Positions 7,923 through 16,122 of a DNA stretch of 64,000 nucleotides are shown here, one piece after another (position 1 is the stretch's first letter; each line of letters begins with the position of its first letter). The stretch covers positions 558,001 through 622,000 of the forward strand of contig NZ_JBHSMG010000002.1 in assembly GCF_042655435.1 (NCBI RefSeq), given 5' to 3'. Position numbers and translations under genes: made by a program. Source of the DNA: Lysinimonas soli. Lineage in GTDB: Bacteria > Actinomycetota > Actinomycetes > Actinomycetales > Microbacteriaceae. Under the pieces are notes generated by a model that was not told where the DNA came from, ran no database searches, and worked only from the letters and a program-made list of their open reading frames with translations.

Positions 7923-9065
7923 ATGAAACAGCCTCCCCGCGTCGTGGCCGTCCTGGCGACGCTCGCCGCAGCAGCGATGCTTCTCGCCGGGTGCGCCGCG
8001 CAAAGCGCGTCAACCTCGAGCGGCATCAAGGGCACCAGTCTCAAGGGCGTGAAGTTCGCCTTCGCGATCCCGACCAGTGCCGGTTCGGTCTACGTCGCCC
8101 AGTCGGACCAATTCGTGAAGCAGGCAAAGAAGCTCGGCGCCACGGTCACCGTCTATGACAACAACGGCGATGCCGCGACGATGCTGAGCAACGCGCAGCT
8201 CATGGTCGCAGCCAAGCCAGATGTGATCGTCGAGTACCCGTCGGCGGCGGACGCCACCGACCGCGTGGGTCAGACCTTCTCGACCGCAGGCATCCCCTGC
8301 ATCGCGCTCAACGTTCCGGTGAAGGGGTGTAGCTTCTTCAACTTCGATCAGGTGGCGCTCGCCGAAATGGGGGCTGAGGCGATGGCCGCCAAGATGAAGG
8401 CCAAGGGCTGGACGGCCGACAACACTTCAGTCGTGATCGGTCAGGCCTCCACGTTGGGCGAGTCGGTCAACATCGCCGTCACGAGCTTCTACGCGAAGCT
8501 GTCGACTCTCGCCACCGGCATGAAGGCGACCAAGTCCTCGGCGATCACGCCGACGACAACCTCGATCCCGGGCACCAAGGATCTGCAGGCCGACATGGGT
8601 CTGACGGTCGACAGCGGCTACTCCTCGATGCAGACCGCACTGCAGACCATCCCGGCGGGCAACAACATCGTCGTCTACACCGTGAGCGACGACACGACGA
8701 TCGGCGCACTGCGTGCGATCGACGCCGCAGGGCGGACGAACAGCGCGATGGTCTCCGGTTACGGCGGAACCGAGCCCGGATTCGAGAAGCTGCGGGCCGG
8801 TGGTCCGTGGGTGACCGACCAGGTGGGATTCTTCCCCTACTGGGGCGAGTTCGTGCTCGCGATGGCCGTCGCCGTGCATGACGGGGTCAAGACCCCCGCA
8901 CTCACCGCACCGCCGCAGGTCGTCATCACCACGGACAACATCGACACCTACTTCACGCCCGGCACCGCCGACCTCATCAAGATGCCTGCACTGCCGAAGG
9001 AGTCGGAGTACCTCGTGAAGACCGGCATCCTGCAGAAGTTCGGCAACGTCGAGGGCCTCGGTTGA
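7923..9065 (+). CDS. Substrate-binding lipoprotein of the RbsB-type importer
   Basis: A 380-residue exported binding protein. The signal peptide ends in a lipobox (MLLAGCAAQ, cysteine near residue 23), so the mature protein is lipid-anchored outside the membrane. The following two-lobed periplasmic-binding fold of the ribose class is seen in KFAFAIPTSAGSVYVAQSDQF, VTVYDNNGDAATM and AKPDVIVEYPSA. An AAAGGAAAGAGAG tract precedes the ATG. It is the last gene of the importer unit and is followed within four bases by a strong hairpin that probably protects this part of the transcript. Ligand unknown. Confidence 0.9.
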   Translation: MKQPPRVVAVLATLAAAAMLLAGCAAQSASTSSGIKGTSLKGVKFAFAIPTSAGSVYVAQSDQFVKQAKKLGATVTVYDNNGDAATMLSNAQLMVAAKPDVIVEYPSAADATDRVGQTFSTAGIPCIALNVPVKGCSFFNFDQVALAEMGAEAMAAKMKAKGWTADNTSVVIGQASTLGESVNIAVTSFYAKLSTLATGMKATKSSAITPTTTSIPGTKDLQADMGLTVDSGYSSMQTALQTIPAGNNIVVYTVSDDTTIGALRAIDAAGRTNSAMVSGYGGTEPGFEKLRAGGPWVTDQVGFFPYWGEFVLAMAVAVHDGVKTPALTAPPQVVITTDNIDTYFTPGTADLIKMPALPKESEYLVKTGILQKFGNVEGLG

Positions 9066-9068
9066 GCC

Positions 9069-9106
9069 AGTGGCGAGGGCGGCCGGCCTGGGTCGCCCTC
9101 GCCACT
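9069..9106 (+). terminator. Strong stem-loop after the binding-protein gene (partial terminator or mRNA stabiliser)
   Basis: Perfect 13-base arms, 9069-9081 (AGTGGCGAGGGCG) and 9094-9106, with a 12-base loop, starting four bases after the stop codon. No T-run follows. In importer operons such hairpins behind the binding-protein gene often keep its mRNA in excess over downstream genes. The RidA gene begins 29 bases later, so some read-through is likely. Confidence 0.65.
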
Positions 9107-9135
9107 TCTCGGCGACCAACGCATTGGAGAAGACA

Positions 9136-9555
9136 TTGACTGATACCACTCCGCGACACTGGAACCCCGAGGGGATCAGCGACCCGATCGGCAAGTACAG
9201 CCATCTCACCCTCGTTCCCCCGGGATCCGCACTCCTCTTCATCGCCGGACAGGTCGGCACCGGTCCCGACGGTGAGATCGCCGACGACTCGTATCAGCAG
9301 ACGCTGACGACTTTCCACAACATCGAATCCCTGCTCGACGCTGCCGGGCTGCGACCCGTTCATCTGGTGCGTCTGCTGTCGTTCGTCGCCGGCGCGGCCG
9401 CTCTCACCGGCTACTACGCCGCGCGCGACGAGGTCTATGCCCGTTGGTTCGGGTCGCGCGAATACCCGGGGCACTCGCTCGCCGTCGTTGCCGCGCTCGC
9501 GAAGCCCCAGCTCTTCGTCGAGATCGAAGGATGGGCGGCGGTTCCCCCGTCATGA
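9136..9555 (+). CDS. RidA-family (YjgF/YER057c/UK114) protein
   Basis: A small cytoplasmic protein of 139 residues. Family marks are FIAGQVGTGPDGEI, the run QTLTTFHNIESLLDAAGL and the C-terminal YPGHSLAVVAALAKPQLFVEIEGWA, where canonical deaminases carry an arginine-based active site (R in a position such as PARxAV); here the region reads EYPGHSLAVV, so imine deaminase activity is not assured. The TTG at 9136 is preferred, with GGAGAAG four bases upstream; the frame also extends into the hairpin region, which is unlikely to be coding. RidA proteins quench 2-aminoacrylate-type imines produced by PLP enzymes, which fits the PLP gene right after it. Confidence 0.85.
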   Translation: MTDTTPRHWNPEGISDPIGKYSHLTLVPPGSALLFIAGQVGTGPDGEIADDSYQQTLTTFHNIESLLDAAGLRPVHLVRLLSFVAGAAALTGYYAARDEVYARWFGSREYPGHSLAVVAALAKPQLFVEIEGWAAVPPS

Positions 9556-10697
9556 CCCCTTCTTCGACCGAGTTGCTGAGCCCTGCCGACTTCCGGGACC
9601 TCTTTCCGGCGCTGGACCGGTGGGCCTGGTTCGACACGCCGGGCAGCCCGCCGGCCGCCGCCCCGGTGGCAATGGCATTGCGGGGTGCCCTCGCAGACTG
9701 GGAACGCGGCGACTTCGCGTGGCGGGACTGGGACGCTGCCGTCGACGCCGCACGTGACGCGTTCGCCCGCTTCGCCGGTGTCGGCTCCGAGCGGGTCGCG
9801 GTGCTCGGGTCTGTCGCCGAGGGGATGTCGACCATCGCGCGCGCCCTGCCGCCCGGCTCGGTCGTGGTCGGCGACTGCGAGTACCGCAGCATGTTGTACC
9901 CACTGCTGGCGCTCGATCAGCGACGCAACCCCGTGATCCGGGTGCCCTCAGTCGACGGAGCCGTCACCGAAGACGGACTCCTCAGCGCCCTCCGTGATGA
10001 CACGGTTCTCGTTGCTGTCTCCGACACTCTGACCTCGACCGGGCGCCGCGTCGATCTCCAGCGCCTTCGGACTGTCACCGCGGAGCGGGGCGTCCGCGTC
10101 GCCGCCGATCTCACCCAATCCCTGGGCGTGCTCGCCCACGACCTGTCGTCGCTCGGGCTGGACTACGTGCTCGTTCACGGCTACAAATGGCTGCTCTGCC
10201 CACGGGGCGCGGCCTGGTTGATCGTTCCAGAAGATCGTCCGGCCGACCTCGCACCCCTGCTGCCGAGTTGGAAGAGCACAGACCCCCCCTACGGGTACTT
10301 CGGGGGCGATCTCGAACTGCCGCCGACGGCCTCCCGGCTTGACACCTCGCCGGCCTGGTTCTCGTGGATCGGTGCGGTGGCGGCATTGGGCCTGCGTGAG
10401 CGGCTCGACCCGCAGGATGTCGAGCGGCACTGCGTCGGTCTCGCGTCGCGCTTCGCTTCGGAGGTGGCCGACATCGGCATTGCCTCTGTCGTCGCCGCGT
10501 CGGACTCGCACATCGCCGTGGTCGAACTCGGCGACTCCGCCGGCCGCGTCGGTCGCGGCCTCGAGGCCGCGGGAGTCAAGGCCACGCTGCTCGGATCCCG
10601 GTTGCGGATCGGCGTGCACTACTTCAACAACCACGACGATATCGACCGGCTGGTCGCGGCAGTCCGCGACGCGACAACGAGAAGGAGGAGCAGATGA
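9552..10697 (+). CDS. Class V PLP enzyme (aminotransferase / kynureninase-like)
   Basis: A 381-residue fold-type I PLP enzyme of the class V group (SufS, isopenicillin-N epimerase, kynureninase). The Asp that contacts the cofactor is in AADLTQSLG, and the Schiff-base lysine is K212 in VHGYKWLLCPRG. The N terminus (FPALDRWAWFDTPGSPPAAAPVAMALR) is also typical. It overlaps RidA upstream and the cyclase downstream by ATGA. A kynureninase-like enzyme beside a kynurenine-formamidase-like cyclase suggests an aryl- or acyl-alanine type substrate, but nothing else of tryptophan catabolism is here. Exact reaction (transamination, cleavage or elimination) cannot be decided. Confidence 0.82.
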   Translation: MTPSSTELLSPADFRDLFPALDRWAWFDTPGSPPAAAPVAMALRGALADWERGDFAWRDWDAAVDAARDAFARFAGVGSERVAVLGSVAEGMSTIARALPPGSVVVGDCEYRSMLYPLLALDQRRNPVIRVPSVDGAVTEDGLLSALRDDTVLVAVSDTLTSTGRRVDLQRLRTVTAERGVRVAADLTQSLGVLAHDLSSLGLDYVLVHGYKWLLCPRGAAWLIVPEDRPADLAPLLPSWKSTDPPYGYFGGDLELPPTASRLDTSPAWFSWIGAVAALGLRERLDPQDVERHCVGLASRFASEVADIGIASVVAASDSHIAVVELGDSAGRVGRGLEAAGVKATLLGSRLRIGVHYFNNHDDIDRLVAAVRDATTRRRSR

Positions 10698-11488
10698 AGC
10701 TCGAGATCGGCGCGAACACCCGAGTGGTCGACCTCGCCCACCCACTGACCAAGGGCATGCCCAACTTCCCGAGCGCGCCCGAATACCAGATGATCCCGAA
10801 CTATCGTCTCGGCGATTTCGAGCTCGCCGACGGTTACTGGGGCTGCAACGAGTTCGTGAGCATGTCCGGGCACAGCGGGACGCATCTCGACGCGCTCGGA
10901 CACGTCGCCAAGGATGGACTGCTCTTCGACGGCACACCGGCCGACCAGGCACAGGACGGCGTCAACGGGCTCGTCGTGGGGTCGATCCATCAGGTCGCAC
11001 CGATCGTGAAGCGTGGTGTCTTCATCGACGTCCCCGCCTTGCATGACGGTGCGCCGCTCGGAGGCGGGGTCGCGGTCACCGTCGCCGACCTTGAGCGCTT
11101 CGAGTCGACGAGCCGAGTCCGGATCGACTCAGGCGACTGCGTCATCATCCGAACCGGTTGGGGCCTGTTGTGGAACGAACCGCACCGCTACCTCGGAGAG
11201 GAATCCGGTGCACCGGGTATCGATATCGAAGCGGCTCACTGGCTCGGCGACCGTGGAGTCTTCCTCGTCGGGGCCGACACCGGCACGGTCGAGGTGACGT
11301 CGCCGCACGGTCTCGTGCTTCCGGTTCACATGGAGATGCTCGCGCGCCGCGGCATTCACCTGCTCGAGAGTATGAACCTCGAGGCCCTGGCGGAGACAGG
11401 CGTTACCGAGTTCGCCTTCTTCTGCTCGCCCCTGGCGATGGTCGGGGCCAGCGGATCGCCTGTGCGGCCGGTGGCCGTACTTCCTTGA
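10694..11488 (+). CDS. Cyclase / kynurenine-formamidase-like metal hydrolase
   Basis: A 264-residue member of the cyclase family (PF04199 type: bacterial kynurenine formamidase, isatin hydrolase). The metal-binding motif HxGTHxDxxxH is complete: H60, H64, D66 and H70 (HSGTHLDALGH). A second family block, GDCVIIRTGWG, is near residue 148, and AHWLGDRGVFLVGADTGTVE follows. Members hydrolyse N-formyl, lactam or lactone bonds. Overlap with the PLP enzyme (ATGA) implies coupled function: opening a ring or removing a formyl group before or after the PLP step. Which compound is acted on is unknown. Confidence 0.85.
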   Translation: MKLEIGANTRVVDLAHPLTKGMPNFPSAPEYQMIPNYRLGDFELADGYWGCNEFVSMSGHSGTHLDALGHVAKDGLLFDGTPADQAQDGVNGLVVGSIHQVAPIVKRGVFIDVPALHDGAPLGGGVAVTVADLERFESTSRVRIDSGDCVIIRTGWGLLWNEPHRYLGEESGAPGIDIEAAHWLGDRGVFLVGADTGTVEVTSPHGLVLPVHMEMLARRGIHLLESMNLEALAETGVTEFAFFCSPLAMVGASGSPVRPVAVLP

Positions 11489-11509
11489 AGTTCGACAGAG
11501 AAGATTCAC

Positions 11510-12466
11510 ATGACACGCTTGGGCAATTCCGATCTGAACGTCTTTCCGCTGGCGCTCGGGGCGAACACTCTGGGGTGGACGGCCGACGAGGCGACCTCGT
11601 TCGCGATCCTCGACGCCTTCGTCGAGGCGGGCGGCAATCTCATCGACACGGCCGACAACTACTCGATCTGGGCAGAGGGCAACGTGGGCGGGGAGTCGGA
11701 GATCATCATCGGTCGCTGGCTCGCATCGCGGGACCTCCGTGACGATGTGCTCATCGCGACCAAGGTGAGCCGCCATCCCGACTTCTTGGGACTGGGCCGG
11801 GCTTCCATCAGCGGCGGCGTCGAGGAATCGCTTCGCCGACTCGGGGTCGACCGCATCGACGTCTATTACGCGCACTACGACGACCCGGCAACGCCTGTCG
11901 AAGAGAGCGCGGCAACCTTCCACGAGCTGCAGCAGCAGGGCAAGATCGGTCATGTCGGCTTGTCGAACTACACGGCGAAGCGGCTTGAAGAGTGGATCTC
12001 GGTCGCTCGGGCGCATGGCTGGGAACTCCCGGTGGCGTTTCAACCGCACTACAACCTGGTGCACCGGCAGCCATACGAACGCGAGCTGGCTCCGATCGTG
12101 CAGGCCGCGCAGATCGGTGTCGTGCCCTACTTCGGTCTGGCGAGCGGTCTTCTTTCGGGCAAGTACGGCAGCGCGGAAGAGGTCAATCGGTCGGACCGTC
12201 GGGTGTTCACCGAAAAATACAGTTCGCCCGAGTCATTCGCGGTGGTCGACGTTCTGCACGAGATCGCGCGTGAGCAGAACGTCGCGGTTCCGACAGTCGC
12301 ACTGGCATGGTTGCGCGACGCACCGGGCGTCGTCGCGCCGCTCGCGAGCGTGCGGACCGCTGATCAGCTTCCCGCGCTCACGGCGATCGGGAGATTCTCC
12401 TTGGACGCGGATTCCCGCGCCCGGCTTGATTCTGTGTCGTCTCGCGTACCCGAGGAGCAGCTCTAA
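11510..12466 (+). CDS. Aldo/keto reductase
   Basis: A 318-residue (alpha/beta)8-barrel NADPH oxidoreductase. The catalytic tetrad is visible: Asp and Tyr in FIDTADNYSIW-like strand (LIDTADNYSIWAEGN, about residues 44-58), Lys in VLIATKVSR (about 85), and His in VYYAHYDDP (about 122). The YxxW spacing and the LRRLGVDRIDVYYAH block match the family. It begins 21 bases after the cyclase and is the last gene of the locus, with a hairpin seven bases after its stop. Likely reduces or oxidises a carbonyl made upstream; substrate unknown. Confidence 0.88.
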   Translation: MTRLGNSDLNVFPLALGANTLGWTADEATSFAILDAFVEAGGNLIDTADNYSIWAEGNVGGESEIIIGRWLASRDLRDDVLIATKVSRHPDFLGLGRASISGGVEESLRRLGVDRIDVYYAHYDDPATPVEESAATFHELQQQGKIGHVGLSNYTAKRLEEWISVARAHGWELPVAFQPHYNLVHRQPYERELAPIVQAAQIGVVPYFGLASGLLSGKYGSAEEVNRSDRRVFTEKYSSPESFAVVDVLHEIAREQNVAVPTVALAWLRDAPGVVAPLASVRTADQLPALTAIGRFSLDADSRARLDSVSSRVPEEQL

Positions 12467-12472
12467 GCGGTT

Positions 12473-12513
12473 GGGAGAGGAGCCCAGCGCAGCCTGTTGG
12501 GGCATCCTCTCCC
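12473..12513 (+). terminator. Terminator hairpin after the aldo/keto reductase
   Basis: Arms GGGAGAGGA (12473-12481) and TCCTCTCCC (12505-12513), prolonged inward by GCCC/GGGC with one bulged A. It starts seven bases after the stop. No U-tract. It separates the rightward catabolic operon from the leftward lipoprotein gene. The rest of 12514-12636 shows no gene. Confidence 0.6.
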
Positions 12514-12636
12514 GGACGAGCGCTCCGGCGTTCAGCGGGCGGGTTCGCCGCGCGGGTGTTCCGTGTCAGCCTGAAGTAGTGTCACGACGCTCCGCGCCGA
12601 GAGCCAGAATGTGCCGTGCGCCCGATTCGAAGGTCA

Positions 12637-13164
12637 CTAAGGTGTGGCGACTCGGTTGAAGATCCGCCGAGCGGCAGGCGTGATTCCGTAGGTCACGAGG
12701 ATGTCCTGCTGAGCATCGCTGCCGCCTGCGCCTGCGGAAAGAACGATCTCGCTCACGAGCTGATCGGCCGTGACGATCTGCATGTGCACGCTCCCCGAGT
12801 CGATGACGTAGCTGTCCTGGGAGCGCTTCACCTGGCTCGAGGGGGTCTTCGAGATCAAGGCGGTCATCGACCGGATCGCGATCGAAGAGGTTGCACCGAA
12901 GGCCGGGGAAGCGGGGTCGGAGAGGTCTGCGGTCACGACCTGCCGTCCCTGCGGGGCATGAGGGTCGAAGATGAGGGCGTATTGGTGCCGATCGACCGAG
13001 GTCGTCTCGCTTCCGCCGCCGTGATCGAACTTCTGAACCGAGCCGTCGACGGCTGTCAGGAGCTGGCTTTTCGCGCTCGCGCCCGACTCGACTCCGCTGC
13101 AGCCGGTCAGTGATCCGACCATCAGGCTGGCGACGACAACCGCCCCCAACCCCCGAGTTCGCAT
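12637..13164 (-). CDS. Small hypothetical lipoprotein
   Basis: A 175-residue protein I do not recognise. The start is placed at the Met of MRTRGLGAVVVASLMVGSLTGC, giving a signal peptide with a lipobox (LTGC, cysteine at residue 22), so it should be lipid-anchored at the cell surface. The mature part is low in cysteine and looks like a mixed alpha/beta extracellular domain (DRHQYALIFDPHAP, QQDILVTYGITPAARRIFNRV). It stands alone, convergent with the aldo/keto reductase and divergent from the Liv-type importer, so no function can be inferred from context. Confidence 0.6.
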   Translation of the reverse strand: MRTRGLGAVVVASLMVGSLTGCSGVESGASAKSQLLTAVDGSVQKFDHGGGSETTSVDRHQYALIFDPHAPQGRQVVTADLSDPASPAFGATSSIAIRSMTALISKTPSSQVKRSQDSYVIDSGSVHMQIVTADQLVSEIVLSAGAGGSDAQQDILVTYGITPAARRIFNRVATP

Positions 13165-13304
13165 GGCACTCAGCCTAGGTTCGGCCGCGCCAACACGGCG
13201 TTGGCATTTTGCGCATGATCGCCTTGACGGAGCACTCGACAACCGCACGTGTTTCTAATCTGAAGTCGCTCACGACGCTGTGGGCCATGAGTGATTGGAC
13301 GACA

Positions 13305-14630
13305 ATGAGGCTCCTCGCACCAGGCGTTTCCCAGGCAGGTGTACTTCGCCGTGTGGCGGTCACCGCGGCAGCGCTCTCGATCACGGCTCTCGTGCTCGCC
13401 GGCTGCGCGCCGGCTGGATCAGGCACAAGCACGAACGACACGATCAAGATCGGCTATATCTCCCCCGTCACCGGTGCCTACGCCGGCTTCAGCGACGGCG
13501 ACGCGTACATGCTGAGCGTCGTCCGCGACCACTTCAAAGACGGACTCAAAATCGGCGGGAAGACCTACAAGGTCGACATCCTGAACAAGGATTCCGGATC
13601 GGATTCGGCGAAGGCCGGCGAGCTCGCTCAGCAGCTGATCACTCAGGACAAGGTCGATCTCATGCTGGCGACGTCCACTCCCGAGACGACCAACCCCGTC
13701 ATCGCCCAATGCGAGGCGAATGCCACTCCCTGCATCACCACGATCACGCCGTGGCAGGCGGTTGTCTTCGGCGGAGGCTTCAGCGCCGACAAGCCGATGA
13801 AGTGGACGCACCACTTCTTCTTCGGCATCGAGGGATTCGGCGACGTGGAGCCCAAGGCGTGGGATCAGGTCCAAACCAACAAGGTGGTCGGCGTGCTCTG
13901 GCCGAACGATGCCGACGGTGCCGCCTTCCGTGACCCGAAGACCGGCTACACCCCGTTTGCCGCCAAGGCCGGCTACACGATCGTCGACCCGGGTCCGTAC
14001 GAGGACGGCAATCAGGACTTCACGTCGATCATCCAGAAGTTCAAGGCGGCCGACGTCCAGATCGTTTCGGGCGTGCCGATCCCTCCTGATTTCGTGAATT
14101 TCTGGACTCAGGCGGCGCAGCAGGGATTCCACCCCAAGGTGGCGACCGTGGGCAAGGCGCTCTTCTTCCCGTCGACCGTCCCGTCGATCCCGAACGACTT
14201 GGGCGTCGGACTCGCGTTCACGACGTGGTGGGGGCCGTCGTTCCCCTACAAGTCGAGCTTCGACGGGACCACACCTGACAAGTGGATCTCGAACTTCGCA
14301 GCAAGCCCGCAGGGGAAGGGCCTGACCTGGAACCAGGCGACCCCGCTGAACGAGACGCTGTTCGAACTCGCGAGCGCAGCATTGACCAAGTCGGGCAACC
14401 CTCACGACAAGAAGGCGGTCAACAGCGCGCTCGACAAGGTGAACATGATGACCCTCGGCGGCCAGATCGACTTCGCCAAGGGACCCTTCCCCGGAGTCGC
14501 GGTCATCCCGACTGCGGTCGGTCAGTGGCAGAAGACGTCCAGCGGTGGCTGGGAGTGGGTCGTGGTTGACAAGGGCACCCTCCCCAACCTGAAGGTCGAT
14601 CGCGCTCTCGCGCCCATCACCTTCAAGTAG
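13305..14630 (+). CDS. Liv-type (HAAT family) substrate-binding lipoprotein
   Basis: A secreted binding protein of about 441 residues for a branched-chain amino acid-class importer. The start is uncertain: ATG 13305 gives MRLLAPGVSQAGVLRR with a hydrophobic core and lipobox (LVLAGCAP, cysteine near residue 34); ATG 13287 and one at 13209 are also in frame, with weak ribosome sites for all. The mature protein begins with IKIGYISPVTGAYAGFSDGD and has KVDILNKDSGSDSAKAGELAQQLI, both classic for the family. The genes for ATPases and permeases follow at once. Members carry amino acids, urea, amides or aromatic acids. The nearby aryl dehydrogenases make an aromatic compound possible. Confidence 0.87.
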   Translation: MRLLAPGVSQAGVLRRVAVTAAALSITALVLAGCAPAGSGTSTNDTIKIGYISPVTGAYAGFSDGDAYMLSVVRDHFKDGLKIGGKTYKVDILNKDSGSDSAKAGELAQQLITQDKVDLMLATSTPETTNPVIAQCEANATPCITTITPWQAVVFGGGFSADKPMKWTHHFFFGIEGFGDVEPKAWDQVQTNKVVGVLWPNDADGAAFRDPKTGYTPFAAKAGYTIVDPGPYEDGNQDFTSIIQKFKAADVQIVSGVPIPPDFVNFWTQAAQQGFHPKVATVGKALFFPSTVPSIPNDLGVGLAFTTWWGPSFPYKSSFDGTTPDKWISNFAASPQGKGLTWNQATPLNETLFELASAALTKSGNPHDKKAVNSALDKVNMMTLGGQIDFAKGPFPGVAVIPTAVGQWQKTSSGGWEWVVVDKGTLPNLKVDRALAPITFK

Positions 14631-14645
14631 ACGGCGGCGGACCAG

Positions 14646-15380
14646 GTGGGGACAGTGAGTTCGATTCTTGAAGTGACATCCGTGGCGAAGTCCTACGGAG
14701 AACTTCACGTCTTGACGGAGATCGATCTTGCTGTCCCCCGGGGTCAGGCATTGGGTGTCGTCGGTCCGAACGGGGCGGGCAAGTCGACATTGCTCAGTGT
14801 GATCAACGGCACTGAACGAGCGTCGTCGGGCACCATCGCCTTCAACGGGCGCGACGTCACGCGCCTGACCCCTGATGTGCGAGCACGGGCCGGCATCGGG
14901 CGGACCTTCCAGATCCCTCGCCCCTTCATGAACCTGACCGTCTTCGAGAACGCACTCTCGGGAGCGTCGTATGGAGCTGGCCTCCGCGGTCGTGCGGCCG
15001 ATGAGATGGCGTTGCACGCGCTCGAGTTGGCCGGAATGATCGACCTCGCGAATACCCCGGCGGGCAAACTGCCGCTCTTGGCGAGAAAGCGACTCGAACT
15101 CGCGCGGGCGCTTGCCAGCGATCCGAGCCTCTTGCTGCTCGACGAGATCGCCGGCGGGCTCACCGAAGCGGAATGCGTCAGTCTGATCGAGACCATCGCG
15201 GGCCTACGAGACGCCGGCATCACCATCATCTGGATCGAGCACGTGGTGAAAGCCCTTCTGGCTGTGGTGGAGAGACTGGTGTGCCTCGCCGCAGGAACCC
15301 TGATCGCCGACGGCAAACCCGACGAGGTGATGGCGAGCACTGAGGTTCGTCGCGTCTATCTGGGGAGTGCAATCGAATGA
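14646..15380 (+). CDS. livG: Liv-type ABC transporter ATPase (LivG class)
   Basis: A 244-residue ATPase of a HAAT importer. Walker A GPNGAGKST is at about residues 38-46, the LivG-type RTFQIPRPF block follows at about 84, and Walker B is LLLLDEIAGGLTEAE. The signature helix reads LPLLARKRLELARAL instead of LSGGQ; this is a recurrent variant in a subgroup of LivG proteins, not necessarily a defect. The start is GTG 14646, with GTG 14655 as an alternative; neither has a strong ribosome site. It overlaps the second ATPase gene by four bases, so the pair is made together. Confidence 0.88.
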   Translation: MGTVSSILEVTSVAKSYGELHVLTEIDLAVPRGQALGVVGPNGAGKSTLLSVINGTERASSGTIAFNGRDVTRLTPDVRARAGIGRTFQIPRPFMNLTVFENALSGASYGAGLRGRAADEMALHALELAGMIDLANTPAGKLPLLARKRLELARALASDPSLLLLDEIAGGLTEAECVSLIETIAGLRDAGITIIWIEHVVKALLAVVERLVCLAAGTLIADGKPDEVMASTEVRRVYLGSAIE

Positions 15381-16120
15381 CTCTTCTCGAGGCACGGTCT
15401 CTCGTCGCCGGATACGGCGACTCGAGAGCGATCTCCGACATCTCGCTGTCGCTTGACGAGGGCGAGCTCGTCGCATTCGTCGGCGCCAACGGTGCCGGCA
15501 AGTCGACCCTGCTCAGAGTGCTGGCGGGAGCCCACTCACCGACCTCCGGGTCTGTCATCTACAAGGACCAAGACGTGACTCGCCTCCGCGACTTCGCGAG
15601 GAATCGCCTCGGCATCTCTCTGGTGCCCGAAGGACGTCGCCTGTTTGCGAGCCTGACCGTCCGCGAAAACCTCATCGTGGGTGCCGGCTCTCGTCGCAGC
15701 GGTCCGTGGAACGTCGAGACAGTGCTCGACGCACTGCCGATGCTCGGCCCGATCCTCAACCGGAACGCGTCGCGGCTGTCCGGCGGGCAGCAGCAGGCCG
15801 TCGCCATCGGTCGCTCTCTGATGTCCAACCCGGAGGTCCTGCTCCTCGACGAGGTCTCTCTCGGTCTCGCTCCGATCGTGATCGATGAGCTCTACGTCTC
15901 GTTGGAGGGCGTACGGAAGACCGGCCTCGGGATCATCCTGGTCGAGCAGGATCTCAGCCGGACCATTGCCGTCGCCGACCGCATCATCTGCATGCTCGAG
16001 GGTCACGTCGTGCTCGAGGGCACCCCCGGCCAACTCACTCACGAGCAGATCACCGATGCCTATTTCGGCCACTCCATCGCTTCCTTCTCCGATACGGGCG
16101 ACCTGAACGGACTCGACTGA
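15377..16120 (+). CDS. livF: Liv-type ABC transporter ATPase (LivF class)
   Basis: The 247-residue partner ATPase. Walker A GANGAGKST, the LivF-type LVPEGRRLFASLTVRENL block (about residues 78-95), a canonical signature LSGGQQQAVAIGRSLM and Walker B LLLDEVSLGLAP are all present, followed by the switch region VEQDLS. This half has the intact signature, unlike its LivG partner. ATGA overlap upstream and a two-base gap to the permease gene show a tight operon. Confidence 0.92.
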   Translation: MTLLEARSLVAGYGDSRAISDISLSLDEGELVAFVGANGAGKSTLLRVLAGAHSPTSGSVIYKDQDVTRLRDFARNRLGISLVPEGRRLFASLTVRENLIVGAGSRRSGPWNVETVLDALPMLGPILNRNASRLSGGQQQAVAIGRSLMSNPEVLLLDEVSLGLAPIVIDELYVSLEGVRKTGLGIILVEQDLSRTIAVADRIICMLEGHVVLEGTPGQLTHEQITDAYFGHSIASFSDTGDLNGLD

Positions 16121-16122
16121 TC

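Noticed and set aside
13224..13261. Promoter before the Liv-type binding-protein gene (TTGACG and TAATCT)
   Set aside because: The spacing between the hexamers is 26 bases, too long for a sigma-70-like promoter.
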